DNA of 64,000 nucleotides from Pseudomonas yamanorum (GCF_900105735.1 NZ_LT629793.1:3968001-4032000), one strand, 5' to 3'; shown: positions 51,945-63,345, numbered from the stretch's first letter. Notes: generated by a model not told the origin, from the sequence alone. A program made the numbers and translations.

Positions 51945-52033
51945 TGTGGGAGCTGGCTTGCCTGCGATAGCGGTCTGTCAGACACATTGATGTTGAATGT
52001 GTCGTCGCAATCGCAGGCAAGCCAGCTCCCACA
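51945..52033. repeat. REP doublet, family C
   Basis: Arms TGTGGGAGCTGGCTTGCCTG and CAGGCAAGCCAGCTCCCACA between bioB and bioF. It lies within the operon and could set the relative level of bioB against the downstream genes. Confidence 0.9.
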
Positions 52034-52070
52034 GGGTTGACCGCGTTTAGCCTGCTTAACCGAGGTCTGC

Positions 52071-53249
52071 ATGTCTTTCGATCTCGCCGCGCGTCTTGCG
52101 GCTCGTCGTGCCGAACACCTTTATCGCCAACGTCCACTGCTGCAGAGCCCTCAAGGCCCTGACGTGGTGGTCGATGGCCAGCCGTTGCTGGCGTTCTGCA
52201 ACAACGATTACCTGGGCCTGGCCAATCACCCGCAAGTGATTGAAGCCTGGCGCGCGGGCGCGGCGCGTTGGGGTGTCGGTGGCGGTGCTTCGCATCTGGT
52301 GATTGGCCACAGCACGCCGCACCATGAACTGGAAGAAGCCTTGGCCGACCTGACTGGCCGCCCGCGGGCGCTGCTGTTCACCACCGGTTACATGGCCAAC
52401 CTCGGAGCCGTCACGGCGCTGGTGGGTCAGGGCGATACGGTGCTGGAAGACCGTCTCAATCATGCCTCATTGCTGGATGCCGGTTTGCTCTCCGGGGCGC
52501 GCTTCAATCGTTACCTGCACAACGAAGCGGCCAGCCTGGCCAAGCGCCTGGAGAAAGCCACCGGCAATACGCTGGTGGTCACCGATGGCGTGTTCAGCAT
52601 GGACGGCGACCTGGCTGACCTGCCGGCACTGGCCCGTGAAGCCCGAGCCAAGGGCGCATGGCTGATGGTGGATGACGCCCATGGCTTCGGGCCTTTGGGC
52701 GCCAAGGGTGGTGGGATCGTCGAGCATTTCGGTTTGAGCCAGGAAGACGTTCCGGTGTTGGTGGGCACTCTGGGCAAAGCCTTCGGTACTGCCGGCGCGT
52801 TTGTCGCGGGCAGCGAAGAGCTGATCGAAAGCCTGATCCAGTTCGCCCGCCCGTATATCTACACCACCAGCCAACCGCCGGCATTGGCCTGCGCCACGCT
52901 GAAAAGCCTGGAATTGCTGCGTACCGAGCATTGGCGGCGTGAGCATCTCAACGGGTTGATCCGCCAGTTCCGCCAGGGCGCCGAGCAGATTGGCCTGGAG
53001 CTGATGGACAGTTTCACGCCGATCCAGCCGATCATGATTGGCGACAGTGCCCGTGCCGTGCGTTTGTCGCAGATGCTGCGCGAGCGTGGGCTGATGGTGA
53101 CTGCGATCCGTCCGCCAACCGTGCCCGCCGGCAGCGCTCGCCTGCGGGTAACCCTGACGGCGGCCCACAGTGAAGCCCAGGTGCAGCTATTGTTAAACGC
53201 ATTGGAAGAGTGTTTCCGCTTGTTAGGCCAGGAGCCCGACCATGCGTGA
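52071..53249 (+). CDS. bioF: 8-amino-7-oxononanoate synthase
   Basis: This 392-residue PLP enzyme joins pimeloyl-ACP and L-alanine. The Schiff-base lysine is Lys236 in [42 protein letters not shown] and [16 protein letters not shown] are family motifs. The ribosome site is GAGGT. Its stop overlaps the bioH start by 8 bp. Confidence 0.96.
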   Translation: MSFDLAARLAARRAEHLYRQRPLLQSPQGPDVVVDGQPLLAFCNNDYLGLANHPQVIEAWRAGAARWGVGGGASHLVIGHSTPHHELEEALADLTGRPRALLFTTGYMANLGAVTALVGQGDTVLEDRLNHASLLDAGLLSGARFNRYLHNEAASLAKRLEKATGNTLVVTDGVFSMDGDLADLPALAREARAKGAWLMVDDAHGFGPLGAKGGGIVEHFGLSQEDVPVLVGTLGKAFGTAGAFVAGSEELIESLIQFARPYIYTTSQPPALACATLKSLELLRTEHWRREHLNGLIRQFRQGAEQIGLELMDSFTPIQPIMIGDSARAVRLSQMLRERGLMVTAIRPPTVPAGSARLRVTLTAAHSEAQVQLLLNALEECFRLLGQEPDHA

Positions 53250-53973
53250 TCGACTGATATTGCTGCCTGGCTGGGGCCTCGGCATCTCGCCGCTGGAACC
53301 GCTGGCGGCGGCGCTGCAAGGGCTGGATGAACACCTGCGGGTGCATATCGAACCCTTGCCGGCGCTGGCTGGCGCGGACCTCGACGAATGGCTGGACGAG
53401 CTGGACGCCAGCCTCCCGGACAACGCCTGGCTGGGCGGCTGGTCCCTCGGCGGGATGCTGGCTTCGGAGCTTGCAGCTCGCCGGGGCGATCGTTGCTGTG
53501 GCCTGGTGACCTTGGCCAGCAACCCCTGTTTTGTCGCCCATGACGGCTGGCCGAGCGCAATGCCCGGCGAAACCTTCGATGCGTTTCTCGCCGGGTGCAA
53601 TGCCGATTCCCAGGTCACGCTCAAGCGCTTCGGCCTGTTGTGCGCCAAGGGCGCGGAAGACCCTCGCGGGCTGGCGCGCTTGTTGGTCAGCGGGGCGCCG
53701 AATACGCTGTCCCCGGTCCTGATGAATGGCCTTGAGTTACTCGCTCAACTGGATACCCGTGAGGCGTTGCTGGCCTTTCGTGGCCCACAGTTGCACCTGT
53801 TTGCCGGCATGGACGACCTGGTGCCGGCCGAGGCGGCCAGCGACCTGCTGACCTTGTTGCCCGATGTTGAAATCGGCCTGATTGAACAGGCCGGTCACGC
53901 TTTTCTACTGGAGGACCCCCACGGTGTGGCGGGGGCCATCCAGGCTTTTTTGCATGAGTGCGGTGATGACTGA
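53242..53973 (+). CDS. bioH: Pimeloyl-[ACP] methyl ester esterase
   Basis: This 243-residue alpha/beta hydrolase removes the methyl group from pimeloyl-ACP methyl ester, ending BioC-dependent chain extension. Nucleophile Ser68 is in GWSLGG; the acid is in GMDDLVP near residue 194 and the base His in AGHAFLLED. The N-terminal [10 protein letters not shown] gives the oxyanion Gly-Trp. It overlaps bioF at its start and bioC at its end, so it is tightly coupled. Confidence 0.94.
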   Translation: MRDRLILLPGWGLGISPLEPLAAALQGLDEHLRVHIEPLPALAGADLDEWLDELDASLPDNAWLGGWSLGGMLASELAARRGDRCCGLVTLASNPCFVAHDGWPSAMPGETFDAFLAGCNADSQVTLKRFGLLCAKGAEDPRGLARLLVSGAPNTLSPVLMNGLELLAQLDTREALLAFRGPQLHLFAGMDDLVPAEAASDLLTLLPDVEIGLIEQAGHAFLLEDPHGVAGAIQAFLHECGDD

Positions 53974-54775
53974 TTTGTCCCATGTGCTACCCGGCGGCTT
54001 GCCAGACAAGCGCCAGGTAGCGGCCTCCTTTTCCCGCGCAGCCGCCAGTTACGACAGTGTTGCCGAGTTGCAGCGTGCGGTGGGCAGCGAGCTGTTGCGG
54101 CGTTTGCCCGAAGGTCTTTCTCCACAACGCTGGCTGGACCTGGGCAGTGGCACGGGCTATTTCAGTCGTGTGTTGGGCCAGTCATTTCCGGATAGCCAGG
54201 GTTTGGCCCTGGATATCGCCGAGGGCATGCTCAACCACGCCCGGCCCTTGGGTGGCGCGCAACATTTTATCGCCGGGGATGCCGAGCGCTTGCCATTGCA
54301 GGATGCCAGTTGCGGGCTGATCTATTCGAGCCTCGCCGTGCAGTGGTGTTCGGATTTTGCGGCAGTACTCAGCGAAGCGCGGCGGGTGTTGCAGCCGGGT
54401 GGCGTGCTGGCGTTTGCCAGTCTCTGCGTAGGTACGCTGGATGAGTTGCGCGAAAGCTGGCGCGCGGCGGATGGGATGGTTCACGTGAACCGCTTCCGGC
54501 CGTTCAGTGCTTATGAGCAACTGTGCGCAGCCAGTGGTTTGCGGGTGCGCAGCCTGGAGCAGTGTCCCCACGTGTTGCACTACCCCGACGTGCGCAGCCT
54601 GACCCACGAACTGAAGGCATTGGGTGCGCACAATCTGAACCCGGGGCGCCCCGGAGGCTTGACGGGCCGGGCGCGGATTGTTGCACTGGTGCAAGCCTAC
54701 GAGCAGTTCCGCCAGGCCCAAGGCCTGCCGGCGACTTATCAAGTGGTGTACGCCGTCCTGGAGAAACCTCTATGA
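53966..54775 (+). CDS. bioC: Malonyl-[ACP] O-methyltransferase
   Basis: The ATG at 53966 is preferred (GAG seven bases upstream) over that at 53954, giving 269 residues. The SAM-binding motif I is [25 protein letters not shown] and [23 protein letters not shown] follow as motifs II and post-[22 protein letters not shown] at the N-terminus is typical of BioC. It methylates malonyl-ACP to start pimeloyl synthesis. It overlaps bioH by 8 bp and bioD by 4 bp. Confidence 0.94.
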   Translation: MTDLSHVLPGGLPDKRQVAASFSRAAASYDSVAELQRAVGSELLRRLPEGLSPQRWLDLGSGTGYFSRVLGQSFPDSQGLALDIAEGMLNHARPLGGAQHFIAGDAERLPLQDASCGLIYSSLAVQWCSDFAAVLSEARRVLQPGGVLAFASLCVGTLDELRESWRAADGMVHVNRFRPFSAYEQLCAASGLRVRSLEQCPHVLHYPDVRSLTHELKALGAHNLNPGRPGGLTGRARIVALVQAYEQFRQAQGLPATYQVVYAVLEKPL

Positions 54776-55452
54776 ATGCCGCTTACTTCATCACGGGGAC
54801 CGACACCGACGTCGGCAAGACCACCATCGCTGCCGGCCTGCTGCATGCCGCGCGGCAAGCGGGCAAAAGCACGGCAGCGGGCAAACCGGTAGCCTCGGGG
54901 TGCCAACTGACCCCCAAAGGTCTGCGCAATTCGGATGCCCTGGCGTTGTTGGCGCAATGTTCACTGCCCTTGACCTATGCCGAGGTCAATCCGGTGGCGT
55001 TCGAGCCGGCCATCGCGCCGCATCTGGCAGCCCGCGAAGCCGGTGTGGCACTGACGGTGCAGTCGTTGTTGAAGCCGATGCAGCATGTGCTGGCCAAGCA
55101 GGCAGACTTCACCTTGATTGAAGGCGCCGGCGGTTGGCGTGTGCCCTTGGCGGATCAGGACAATCTGTCGGACCTGGCCCAGGCGCTGAAGCTGCCGGTG
55201 ATCCTGGTGGTGGGGGTGCGACTGGGTTGTATCAGTCACGCGTTGCTGACCGCCGAAGCCATCGCCCGGGACGGTTTGCCGCTGGCGGGTTGGGTAGCCA
55301 ATATCATCGATCCCAAGACCTCTCGTCTGGAAGAGAACCTTGCAACCCTGGCTGAGCGACTCCCCGCGCCATGCCTGGGAAGGGTGCCCAAGCTCAAGCA
55401 TCCCAGCGCCGAAGCGGTCGCCGAGTACTTGCAACTGGACCTGCTTGACTAG
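54772..55452 (+). CDS. bioD: Dethiobiotin synthetase
   Basis: This 226-residue P-loop enzyme has [16 protein letters not shown] at residues 8-23, KPVASGC and [10 protein letters not shown]. It closes the ureido ring of dethiobiotin with CO2 and ATP. It starts on the ATGA shared with bioC and is the last gene of the biotin operon. Confidence 0.96.
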   Translation: MNAAYFITGTDTDVGKTTIAAGLLHAARQAGKSTAAGKPVASGCQLTPKGLRNSDALALLAQCSLPLTYAEVNPVAFEPAIAPHLAAREAGVALTVQSLLKPMQHVLAKQADFTLIEGAGGWRVPLADQDNLSDLAQALKLPVILVVGVRLGCISHALLTAEAIARDGLPLAGWVANIIDPKTSRLEENLATLAERLPAPCLGRVPKLKHPSAEAVAEYLQLDLLD

Positions 55453-55559
55453 TTTTGCCTATCAATAAGGCATTATGCCATTAGTGTTTTTAACGGGCCT
55501 TTTGCCGGTATGTCTGCTTCAATGAGGTTTCACGATTCTCTTTCAGGCAGGTTCACGCC

Positions 55560-55841
55560 ATGGAAATCTCTGGTAGCAGTGCGTTTTACTCGGGACTGAG
55601 CGCCATTCAGACCGGGCAGAACCTTGTCGACCAGGCCGCCGGCAAGATCGCCAGCGCCGCCACTACCCAGCCTTCGGACGCGCAAAATGATCGTTTGCGT
55701 TCGGTAGATGCCAATCAGGCCAGCAACTCGGCGAGCAATATGGTCGAGATGGCCCAAGGCAAGTTCCAGGTCGAGCTGGGCGCCAAAGTGGCCAAGGCTT
55801 CCGACGAAATGCTCGGCACGTTGATCGATACTTACGCATAA
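55560..55841 (+). CDS. Small flagellar-rod-like hypothetical protein
   Basis: The 93-residue protein (ribosome site GGCAGG) starts MEISGSSAFYSGLSAIQTGQNLVDQAAGKIASA and is rich in Ala, Ser, Gln and Asn. The N-terminal pattern SGL.A.QTGQ..VD..A.KIA resembles the N-terminal helix of flagellar rod/hook proteins. A similar small gene follows bioD in P. aeruginosa (PA0505). It is not in a flagellar cluster, so its role is unknown; the predicted helices suggest a coiled coil or secretion substrate. Confidence 0.75.
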   Translation: MEISGSSAFYSGLSAIQTGQNLVDQAAGKIASAATTQPSDAQNDRLRSVDANQASNSASNMVEMAQGKFQVELGAKVAKASDEMLGTLIDTYA

Positions 55842-55872
55842 CCCCCCCTCTTATCGTGCGAGCTGGCTTCTC

Positions 55873-55959
55873 TGTGGGAGCTGGCTTGCCTGCGATAGCG
55901 TCACCTCGATCCTCCTGATACACCGCGGCGCCCGCATCGCAGGCAAGCCAGCTCCCACA
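55873..55959. repeat. REP doublet, family C
   Basis: Arms TGTGGGAGCTGGCTTGCCTG and CAGGCAAGCCAGCTCCCACA. Together with the promoter below, it accounts for most of the 337-bp gap 55842-56178; the remainder shows no gene. Confidence 0.9.
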
Positions 55960-56075
55960 TTGATCTTCACCGCTCAATAATCTTTTTCCCCCTGAATCGT
56001 CATGCGGCATTTCGCTGCAGGCCTTGCCGTGCCTGACGTTGACCTGCGTCATGACAAACGGCATTTGCACGACGC

Positions 56076-56104
56076 TTGACAAGGATAGGTCGTAAACGTA
56101 TGTT
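56076..56104 (+). promoter_or_regulatory. Sigma-70-type promoter of the first acyl-CoA dehydrogenase
   Basis: TTGACA at 56076-56081 is a perfect -35 box. After 17 bp, TATGTT at 56099-56104 matches four of six bases of the -10. A start near 56110 would leave a leader of about 70 bases. Confidence 0.65.
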
Positions 56105-56105
56105 T

Positions 56106-56119
56106 CAAACAACTGTTTG
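56106..56119. promoter_or_regulatory. PsrA-type operator over the transcription start
   Basis: CAAAC-AACT-GTTTG is a perfect match to the known PsrA box pattern (G/C)AAAC-N2-4-GTTT(G/C). It lies just downstream of the -10 box, where repressor binding would block transcription. PsrA is the long-chain fatty-acid-responsive repressor of beta-oxidation genes in pseudomonads. Confidence 0.7.
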
Positions 56120-56178
56120 ACCGCTACAACAATCCACGCGGTTGTTCATCCCAGATACATCAGCAGAGGTTTATCGCT

Positions 56179-57984
56179 ATGCCTGACTACAAGGCCCCCT
56201 TGCGTGATATTCGCTTCGTTCGTGACGAACTGCTCGGCTATGAAGCGCACTATCAGAGTCTGCCGGCTTGCCAGGACGCTACCCCGGACATGGTTGACGC
56301 TATTCTCGAAGAAGGCGCCAAGTTCTGTGAGCAGGTACTGGCACCGCTGAACCGCGTGGGTGACATCGAAGGTTGCACCTGGAGCGAGTCAGGCGTTAAA
56401 ACCCCTACCGGTTTCAAAGAAGCCTACAAACAGTTCGTTGAAGGCGGCTGGCCAAGCCTGGCCCACGACGTGGCGCACGGTGGCCAAGGCCTGCCGGAGT
56501 CCCTGGGCCTGGCAGTCAGCGAAATGGTCGGCGAAGCCAACTGGTCGTGGGGCATGTACCCGGGCTTGTCGCACGGCGCGATGAACACCATTTCCGAGCA
56601 CGGCACCCCGGAACAGCAAGAGGCTTACCTGACCAAACTGGTGTCGGGCGAGTGGACCGGCACCATGTGCCTGACCGAACCGCACTGCGGCACCGATCTG
56701 GGCATGCTGCGCACCAAGGCCGAGCCTCAGGCTGATGGCTCCTACAAGGTTTCCGGCACCAAGATCTTCATCTCGGCCGGCGAACACGACATGGCCGACA
56801 ACATCGTCCACATCGTGCTGGCCCGCCTGCCGGACGCACCGGCTGGCACCAAAGGCATTTCGCTGTTCATCGTTCCGAAGTTCGTACCGAACGCCGACGG
56901 TTCGATTGGCGAGCGCAATGCCGTGTCCTGTGGTTCCCTGGAGCACAAGATGGGCATCCACGGCAACGCTACCTGCGTGATGAACTTCGACGCGGCCACC
57001 GGTTTCCTGATCGGCCCGGCGAACAAAGGCCTGAACTGCATGTTCACCTTTATGAACACCGCTCGCCTGGGTACCGCGCTGCAAGGTCTGTCCCACGCTG
57101 AAATCGGCTTCCAGGGCGGCCTGAAATACGCTCGCGACCGCCTGCAAATGCGCTCCCTGACTGGCCCGAAAGCACCGGACAAGGCTGCCGACCCGATCAT
57201 CGTGCACCCTGACGTGCGCCGCATGCTGCTGACCATGAAAGCCTTCGCCGAAGGCAACCGCGCGATGGTGTACTTCACCGCCAAGCAGGTTGACGTGGTC
57301 AAGTACGGCACCGACGACGAAGCCAAGAAACAGGCTGACGCACTGCTGGCGTTCATGACCCCGATTGCCAAGGCGTTCATGACCGAAGTCGGTTTTGAAT
57401 CCGCCAACCACGGCGTGCAAATCTACGGCGGCCACGGCTTCATCGCCGAGTGGGGCATGGAGCAGAACGTTCGCGACAGCCGCATTTCGATGCTGTACGA
57501 AGGCACCACTGGTATCCAGGCCCTCGACCTGCTGGGCCGTAAAGTGCTGATGACCCAAGGCGAAGCGCTGAAGGGCTTCACCAAGATCGTCCACAAGTTC
57601 TGCCAGGCCAACGAAGGCAACGAAGCGGTACAGGAATTCGTTGCACCGCTGGCGGCACTGAACAAAGAGTGGGGCGAGTTGACCATGAAGGTCGGCATGG
57701 CGGCCATGAAAGACCGTGAAGAAGTCGGTGCCGCCTCGGTGGATTACCTGATGTACTCCGGCTACGCCTGCCTGGCCTACTTCTGGGCTGACATGGCCCG
57801 CCTGGCCGCCGAGAAACTGGCTGCCGGCACCACCGAAGAAGGTTTCTACACCGCCAAGCTGCAGACTGCGCGCTTCTACTTCCAGCGCATCCTGCCGCGT
57901 ACCCGCACCCACGTTGCAACCATGCTGTCGGGCGCCAACAACCTGATGGACATGAAAGAAGAGAACTTCGACCTGGGCTACTAA
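56179..57984 (+). CDS. fadE1: Acyl-CoA dehydrogenase (FadE1-like, PA0506 type)
   Basis: This 601-residue flavoprotein is of the large acyl-CoA dehydrogenase type with an extra C-terminal domain. [13 protein letters not shown] and [10 protein letters not shown] are FAD/substrate loops; [16 protein letters not shown] continues the core; [18 protein letters not shown] holds the catalytic Glu. It performs the first oxidation of beta-oxidation. The start [13 protein letters not shown] is shared in near-identical form by the two paralogs downstream. The PsrA box upstream fits induction by fatty acids. Long-chain preference is known for the P. aeruginosa counterpart and inferred here. Confidence 0.9.
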   Translation: MPDYKAPLRDIRFVRDELLGYEAHYQSLPACQDATPDMVDAILEEGAKFCEQVLAPLNRVGDIEGCTWSESGVKTPTGFKEAYKQFVEGGWPSLAHDVAHGGQGLPESLGLAVSEMVGEANWSWGMYPGLSHGAMNTISEHGTPEQQEAYLTKLVSGEWTGTMCLTEPHCGTDLGMLRTKAEPQADGSYKVSGTKIFISAGEHDMADNIVHIVLARLPDAPAGTKGISLFIVPKFVPNADGSIGERNAVSCGSLEHKMGIHGNATCVMNFDAATGFLIGPANKGLNCMFTFMNTARLGTALQGLSHAEIGFQGGLKYARDRLQMRSLTGPKAPDKAADPIIVHPDVRRMLLTMKAFAEGNRAMVYFTAKQVDVVKYGTDDEAKKQADALLAFMTPIAKAFMTEVGFESANHGVQIYGGHGFIAEWGMEQNVRDSRISMLYEGTTGIQALDLLGRKVLMTQGEALKGFTKIVHKFCQANEGNEAVQEFVAPLAALNKEWGELTMKVGMAAMKDREEVGAASVDYLMYSGYACLAYFWADMARLAAEKLAAGTTEEGFYTAKLQTARFYFQRILPRTRTHVATMLSGANNLMDMKEENFDLGY

Positions 57985-58004
57985 GCCTCGGCGGGTTCAT
58001 TTCA

Positions 58005-58036
58005 AAAGCCGCCGCTCCTTAGGGAGCGGCGGCTTT
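58005..58036 (+). terminator. Rho-independent terminator after the first acyl-CoA dehydrogenase
   Basis: Perfect 14-bp arms AAAGCCGCCGCTCC/GGAGCGGCGGCTTT with a TTAG loop and eight further Ts, 20 bp past the stop. It separates this gene from the diguanylate cyclase and the other two dehydrogenases. Confidence 0.95.
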
Positions 58037-58040
58037 TTTT

Positions 58041-58092
58041 TCGTTCCCATGCTCCGCGTGGGAATGCAGCCTGGGATGCTCTGCGTCCCGCT
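58041..58092. repeat. REP-like single copy, family B (degenerate)
   Basis: CGTTCCCATGCTCCGCGTGG then GGATGCTCTGCGTCCCG is one half of the family B doublet with several changes; it abuts the terminator T-run. Confidence 0.75.
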
Positions 58093-58164
58093 CCACGCCA
58101 GTCAATAAAAAACCACAGCGCAGCACTCAGGGATTGCGCCGCTCGGCCGTTAAAGTGATGGCAA

Positions 58165-58180
58165 TGTGATACGCATCACA
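58165..58180. promoter_or_regulatory. CRP/Vfr-type binding site before the diguanylate cyclase
   Basis: TGTGATACGCATCACA is a perfect TGTGA-N6-TCACA palindrome, 68 bp before the TTG start. CRP-family cAMP receptor proteins (Vfr in Pseudomonas) bind this pattern. It suggests cAMP control of a c-di-GMP synthase. Confidence 0.6.
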
Positions 58181-58247
58181 TCGAATGTGCTTAACTGTGA
58201 TCAGTGAAGGCACTGTGCCATCTTTTTAGTGGGTCGGAGCTTTACCC

Positions 58248-59537
<1,290 letters not shown>

Positions 59538-59627
59538 GTGATGGCGGTGTATTCAGCGGCCCTACAGTGATTGTCCGGTGGGCCGTTGGGCAGTAGGTTG
59601 AAGGCATCTGCTGCCGGAGACATCGCC

Positions 59628-61412
59628 ATGCCTGACTATAAAGCTCCCCTGCGCGACATGCGCTTTCTGATCGATCACGTCTTTGATTTCCACGGCCACT
59701 ACGCGGCGTTGGGTGCGACCGATGCCAGCCCGGACATGGTCGGCGCGATCCTCGAAGAAGGCGCCAAGTTCTGTGAAAACGTCCTCTCGCCGTTGAACCG
59801 CTCCGGCGATGAAGAAGGCTGCCAGTTCGACAACGGTGTGGTGACCACGCCGAAGGGCTTCAAGGAGGCCTTCGCGCAGTACGTGGAAGGCGGCTGGCAC
59901 GGTTTGGCGGCAGACCCGGCCTACGGCGGGCAGGGCTTGCCAATGTCCCTCGGGCTGGTGCTCGCGGAGATGATCTCCTCCAGCAACACGTCCTGGGGCA
60001 TGTACCCGGGCCTGACCCACGGTGCGATGTCGGCGATCCGTGCCCATGGCACTGAAGAACAGAAAAACACCTACCTGAGCAAACTCACCGCCGGCCAGTG
60101 GACCGGCACCATGTGCCTGACCGAAGCCCATTGCGGCACCGACCTGGGGCTGATCAAGACCCGCGCGGTGCCTCAGGCAGATGGTAGCTACGCGATCACC
60201 GGCAGCAAGATTTTCATCTCGGCCGGCGAGCACGACATGAGTGAAAACATCATCCACCTGGTGCTGGCCAAGCTGCCGGACGCGCCGGCCGGGACCAAGG
60301 GCATTTCGCTGTTTATCGTGCCTAAGTTTCACGCCGACTCGGGTGAGCGCAATGCGATGGCTTGCGGCTCGATCGAACACAAGATGGGCATCAAGGCTTC
60401 GGCCACCTGTGTGCTGAACTTCGATGGCGCCCGGGGCTTCCTGATCGGTGAAGCGAACAAGGGCCTGAACTGCATGTTCACCATGATGAACCATGCGCGC
60501 CTGGGCACCGGCATGCAGGGCCTTTGTTTGGGCGAAGCGAGCTTCCAGGGTGCGATCAAGTACGCCAACGACCGCTTGCAGATGCGCTCGCTGACCGGTG
60601 CCAAGGCTCCGGAAAAAGCCGCCGACCCGATCATCGTCCACCCGGATGTGCGGCGCATGTTGCTGACCATGAAAGCCTTCAACGAGGGCAACCGGGCGTT
60701 GACCTACTTCTCCGCGCAGTTGCTCGATATCGCGCACTTGAGCGGCGACGAAAGTCAGCGCCAGGAAGCTGAAGACCTGTTGGCCTTCCTTACGCCGATC
60801 TGCAAAGCCTTCATGACCGAAACCGGGCTGGAGGTGACGAACCACGGCATGCAAGTGTTCGGCGGCCATGGCTTTATTCGTGAGTGGGGCATGGAGCAGT
60901 TGGTGCGGGATTGCCGGATTGCGCCGATCTATGAAGGGACCAATGGCATCCAGGCGCTGGATTTGCTCGGGCGCAAGGTGCTCGGCAGCCAGGGCAAGCT
61001 GCTGCGAGGTTTTACAAAGATCGTCCATAAGTTCTGCGCGGCCAATGCCGAACATCCGCAATTCAAGGCTCACGTGGGGCAGCTCAACGAGTTGAATCAG
61101 CAATGGGGCGAGCTGACCGTCAAGGTTGGCATGGCAGCCATGAAAAACCCGGATGAAGTCGGTGCTGCAGCCTTGGATTACTTGATGTACAGCGGCTACA
61201 TCATCCTCGCCTATCTGTGGCTGCGGATGGCGCTGGTGGCACAAGAGCAGTTGGAAAGCGGCAAGGGTGATGCCGATTACGCCCGGGGCAAGCTGGCCAC
61301 CTGCGAGTTCTACTTCAAGCGCCTGCTACCGCGCACGGCAGCCCATCGGGCGGCAGTGGAGGCGGGTAGCGAATGCCTGATGAGTCTGCCCGCTGAGCTG
61401 TTTGCGCTTTAG
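59628..61412 (+). CDS. Acyl-CoA dehydrogenase (PA0507 type)
   Basis: The ATG at 59628 follows CGGAGA by eight bases and gives 594 residues. It is closely related to the genes on either side: [13 protein letters not shown] start, [41 protein letters not shown] with the catalytic Glu. It lies 90 bp after the cyclase stop and may be read with it or from its own promoter; I see no strong -35/-10 in the gap. Substrate range is unknown. Confidence 0.9.
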   Translation: MPDYKAPLRDMRFLIDHVFDFHGHYAALGATDASPDMVGAILEEGAKFCENVLSPLNRSGDEEGCQFDNGVVTTPKGFKEAFAQYVEGGWHGLAADPAYGGQGLPMSLGLVLAEMISSSNTSWGMYPGLTHGAMSAIRAHGTEEQKNTYLSKLTAGQWTGTMCLTEAHCGTDLGLIKTRAVPQADGSYAITGSKIFISAGEHDMSENIIHLVLAKLPDAPAGTKGISLFIVPKFHADSGERNAMACGSIEHKMGIKASATCVLNFDGARGFLIGEANKGLNCMFTMMNHARLGTGMQGLCLGEASFQGAIKYANDRLQMRSLTGAKAPEKAADPIIVHPDVRRMLLTMKAFNEGNRALTYFSAQLLDIAHLSGDESQRQEAEDLLAFLTPICKAFMTETGLEVTNHGMQVFGGHGFIREWGMEQLVRDCRIAPIYEGTNGIQALDLLGRKVLGSQGKLLRGFTKIVHKFCAANAEHPQFKAHVGQLNELNQQWGELTVKVGMAAMKNPDEVGAAALDYLMYSGYIILAYLWLRMALVAQEQLESGKGDADYARGKLATCEFYFKRLLPRTAAHRAAVEAGSECLMSLPAELFAL

Positions 61413-61470
61413 TGACCGTAAAATACTTGTTGGTCATGATCAGACCCTATGTGTCACAAAAGTTGTTCGG

Positions 61471-61489
61471 TTACACTCTGGGTCTGTAA
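61471..61489. promoter_or_regulatory. Inverted repeat before the third acyl-CoA dehydrogenase
   Basis: TTACA-N9-TGTAA lies 46 bp before the ATG, in a 122-bp gap. The layout suits a dimeric regulator. No family was recognised. Confidence 0.3.
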
Positions 61490-61534
61490 AACTGATCCCA
61501 CCCGAATAACGTTAAAGTTCTCACGAGGTTTGCC

Positions 61535-63313
61535 ATGGCTGACTACAAAGCGCCGCTGCGCGATATGCGCTTCGTCCTCAACGAAGTTTTCGAGGTGGCC
61601 AAACTCTGGGCCCAACTGCCAGCGTTGGCGGAGACCGTCGACGCCGAGACCGTAGAGGCAATCCTCGAAGAAGCCGGCAAAGTCACCTCCAAGACCGTCG
61701 CCCCGCTTAGCCGTGGCGGCGACGAAGAAGGCTGCCGCTGGGAGAATGGCGCAGTCTTCACCCCGGCCGGCTTCAAGGACGCCTACAAAACCTACGCCGA
61801 AGGCGGTTGGGTGGGTGTGGGCGGTGACCCGACCTACGGCGGCATGGGCATGCCCAAGGCGGTGTCGGCCCAGGTTGAAGAGATGATCAACTCCTCGGGC
61901 CTGGCCTTCGGCCTGTACCCGATGCTGACGTCCGGCGCCTGCGTGTCGATCAACACCCACGCCAGTGAAGAACTCAAAGCCACCTACCTGCCGAATATGT
62001 ACTCGGGCGTGTGGGCCGGTTCCATGTGTCTGACCGAGCCTCATGCGGGCACCGACCTGGGGATTATTCGGACCAAGGCCGAGCCTCAGGCAGACGGTTC
62101 CTACAAGGTCAGTGGTACCAAGATCTTCATCACCGGTGGCGAGCACGACCTCACCGAAAACATCATCCACCTGGTGCTGGCCAAGCTCCCGGACGCACCG
62201 GCGGGTCCCAAGGGCATCTCGCTGTTCCTGGTGCCCAAGTTCATGGTCAATGCCGACGGCAGCCTGGGCGCGCGCAACCCGGTGACCTGTGGCTCCATCG
62301 AACACAAGATGGGCATCCAGGCTTCCGCGACCTGCGTGATGAACTTCGACGAGGCCGTGGGTTACCTGGTGGGCGAGCCGAACCGTGGCCTGGCGGCGAT
62401 GTTCACCATGATGAATTACGAGCGCCTGGGCGTCGGTATTCAGGGCCTGGCCTCTGGTGAGCGCTCTTATCAGAACGCTATCGAATACGCCCGCGACCGC
62501 CTGCAAAGCCGTTCGCCAACCGGTCCGAAAGCCAAGGACAAGGTTGCCGACCCGATCATCGTCCACCCGGACGTGCGGCGCATGCTGCTGACCATGAAAG
62601 CCTCGAACGAAGGTGGGCGCGCATTCTCCACCTACGTGGCAATGCAGCTGGACACCGCCAAGTTCAGCGAAGACGCCACCACCCGTAAACGTGCGGACGA
62701 CCTGGTTGCCCTGTTGACCCCGGTTGCCAAGGCATTCCTGACTGACCTGGGCCTGGAAACCACGGTGCACGGCCAGCAGATTTTCGGCGGCCACGGCTAC
62801 ATTCGCGAATGGGGCCAGGAGCAACTGGTGCGTGATGTGCGCATCACCCAGATCTACGAAGGTACCAACGGCATTCAGGCCCTGGACCTGGTGGGACGCA
62901 AGATCGTCGGCAGCGGCGGGGCGTTCTATAAGTTGTTCGCCGACGAGATCCGCCATTTCACCGCTACTGCTGGCGCCGAACTGGCCGAGTTCACCAAACC
63001 GCTTAACGCGGCGGTGGATGATCTGGACGAACTGACTGCCTGGCTGCTGGATCGCGCCAAGTCCAACCCGAATGAAATCGGTGCGGCGTCGGTGGAATAC
63101 CTGCATGCGTTTGGCTACATGGCCTATGCCTACATGTGGGCCCTGATGGCCAAGGCGGCCTTGGGCAAAGAGGCTCAGGAAGATTTCTACGCTAGCAAAC
63201 TGGGGACTGCGCGCTTCTACTTTGCCCGCTTGCTGCCGAGAATCGCGTCCCTCAGCGCCTCGGTAAAAGCCGGTAGCGAATCGCTGTTTTTGCTGGATGA
63301 AGCACTGTTCTAA
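61535..63313 (+). CDS. fadE2: Acyl-CoA dehydrogenase (FadE2-like, PA0508 type)
   Basis: This 592-residue enzyme is the third paralog: [13 protein letters not shown] start, [57 protein letters not shown]. It differs from the first two in the cap region (AFGLYPMLTSGACVSINTH). In P. aeruginosa the equivalent protein prefers medium-chain substrates; here this is inferred from position. It is followed after 14 bp by the GacA box of rsmY, so read-through into the small RNA is possible. Confidence 0.9.
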   Translation: MADYKAPLRDMRFVLNEVFEVAKLWAQLPALAETVDAETVEAILEEAGKVTSKTVAPLSRGGDEEGCRWENGAVFTPAGFKDAYKTYAEGGWVGVGGDPTYGGMGMPKAVSAQVEEMINSSGLAFGLYPMLTSGACVSINTHASEELKATYLPNMYSGVWAGSMCLTEPHAGTDLGIIRTKAEPQADGSYKVSGTKIFITGGEHDLTENIIHLVLAKLPDAPAGPKGISLFLVPKFMVNADGSLGARNPVTCGSIEHKMGIQASATCVMNFDEAVGYLVGEPNRGLAAMFTMMNYERLGVGIQGLASGERSYQNAIEYARDRLQSRSPTGPKAKDKVADPIIVHPDVRRMLLTMKASNEGGRAFSTYVAMQLDTAKFSEDATTRKRADDLVALLTPVAKAFLTDLGLETTVHGQQIFGGHGYIREWGQEQLVRDVRITQIYEGTNGIQALDLVGRKIVGSGGAFYKLFADEIRHFTATAGAELAEFTKPLNAAVDDLDELTAWLLDRAKSNPNEIGAASVEYLHAFGYMAYAYMWALMAKAALGKEAQEDFYASKLGTARFYFARLLPRIASLSASVKAGSESLFLLDEALF

Positions 63314-63327
63314 GGGCTTGGAGGGCG

Positions 63328-63345
63328 TGTAAGCATTCTCTTACA
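63328..63345. promoter_or_regulatory. GacA upstream activating sequence of rsmY
   Basis: TGTAAG-CATTCT-CTTACA is a perfect match to the TGTAAG-N6-CTTACA element bound by GacA before rsm small-RNA genes. TAATCT at 63391-63396 is a plausible -10. Confidence 0.9.

Noticed and set aside
55490..55560. Flagellar sigma-28-type promoter before the rod-like gene
   Set aside because: GCCGGTAT resembles a -10 but no TAAAG lies at the right distance.
59562..63106. Long minus-strand frames opposite the acyl-CoA dehydrogenases
   Set aside because: Shadows in GC-rich sequence; the plus-strand frames have all catalytic motifs.
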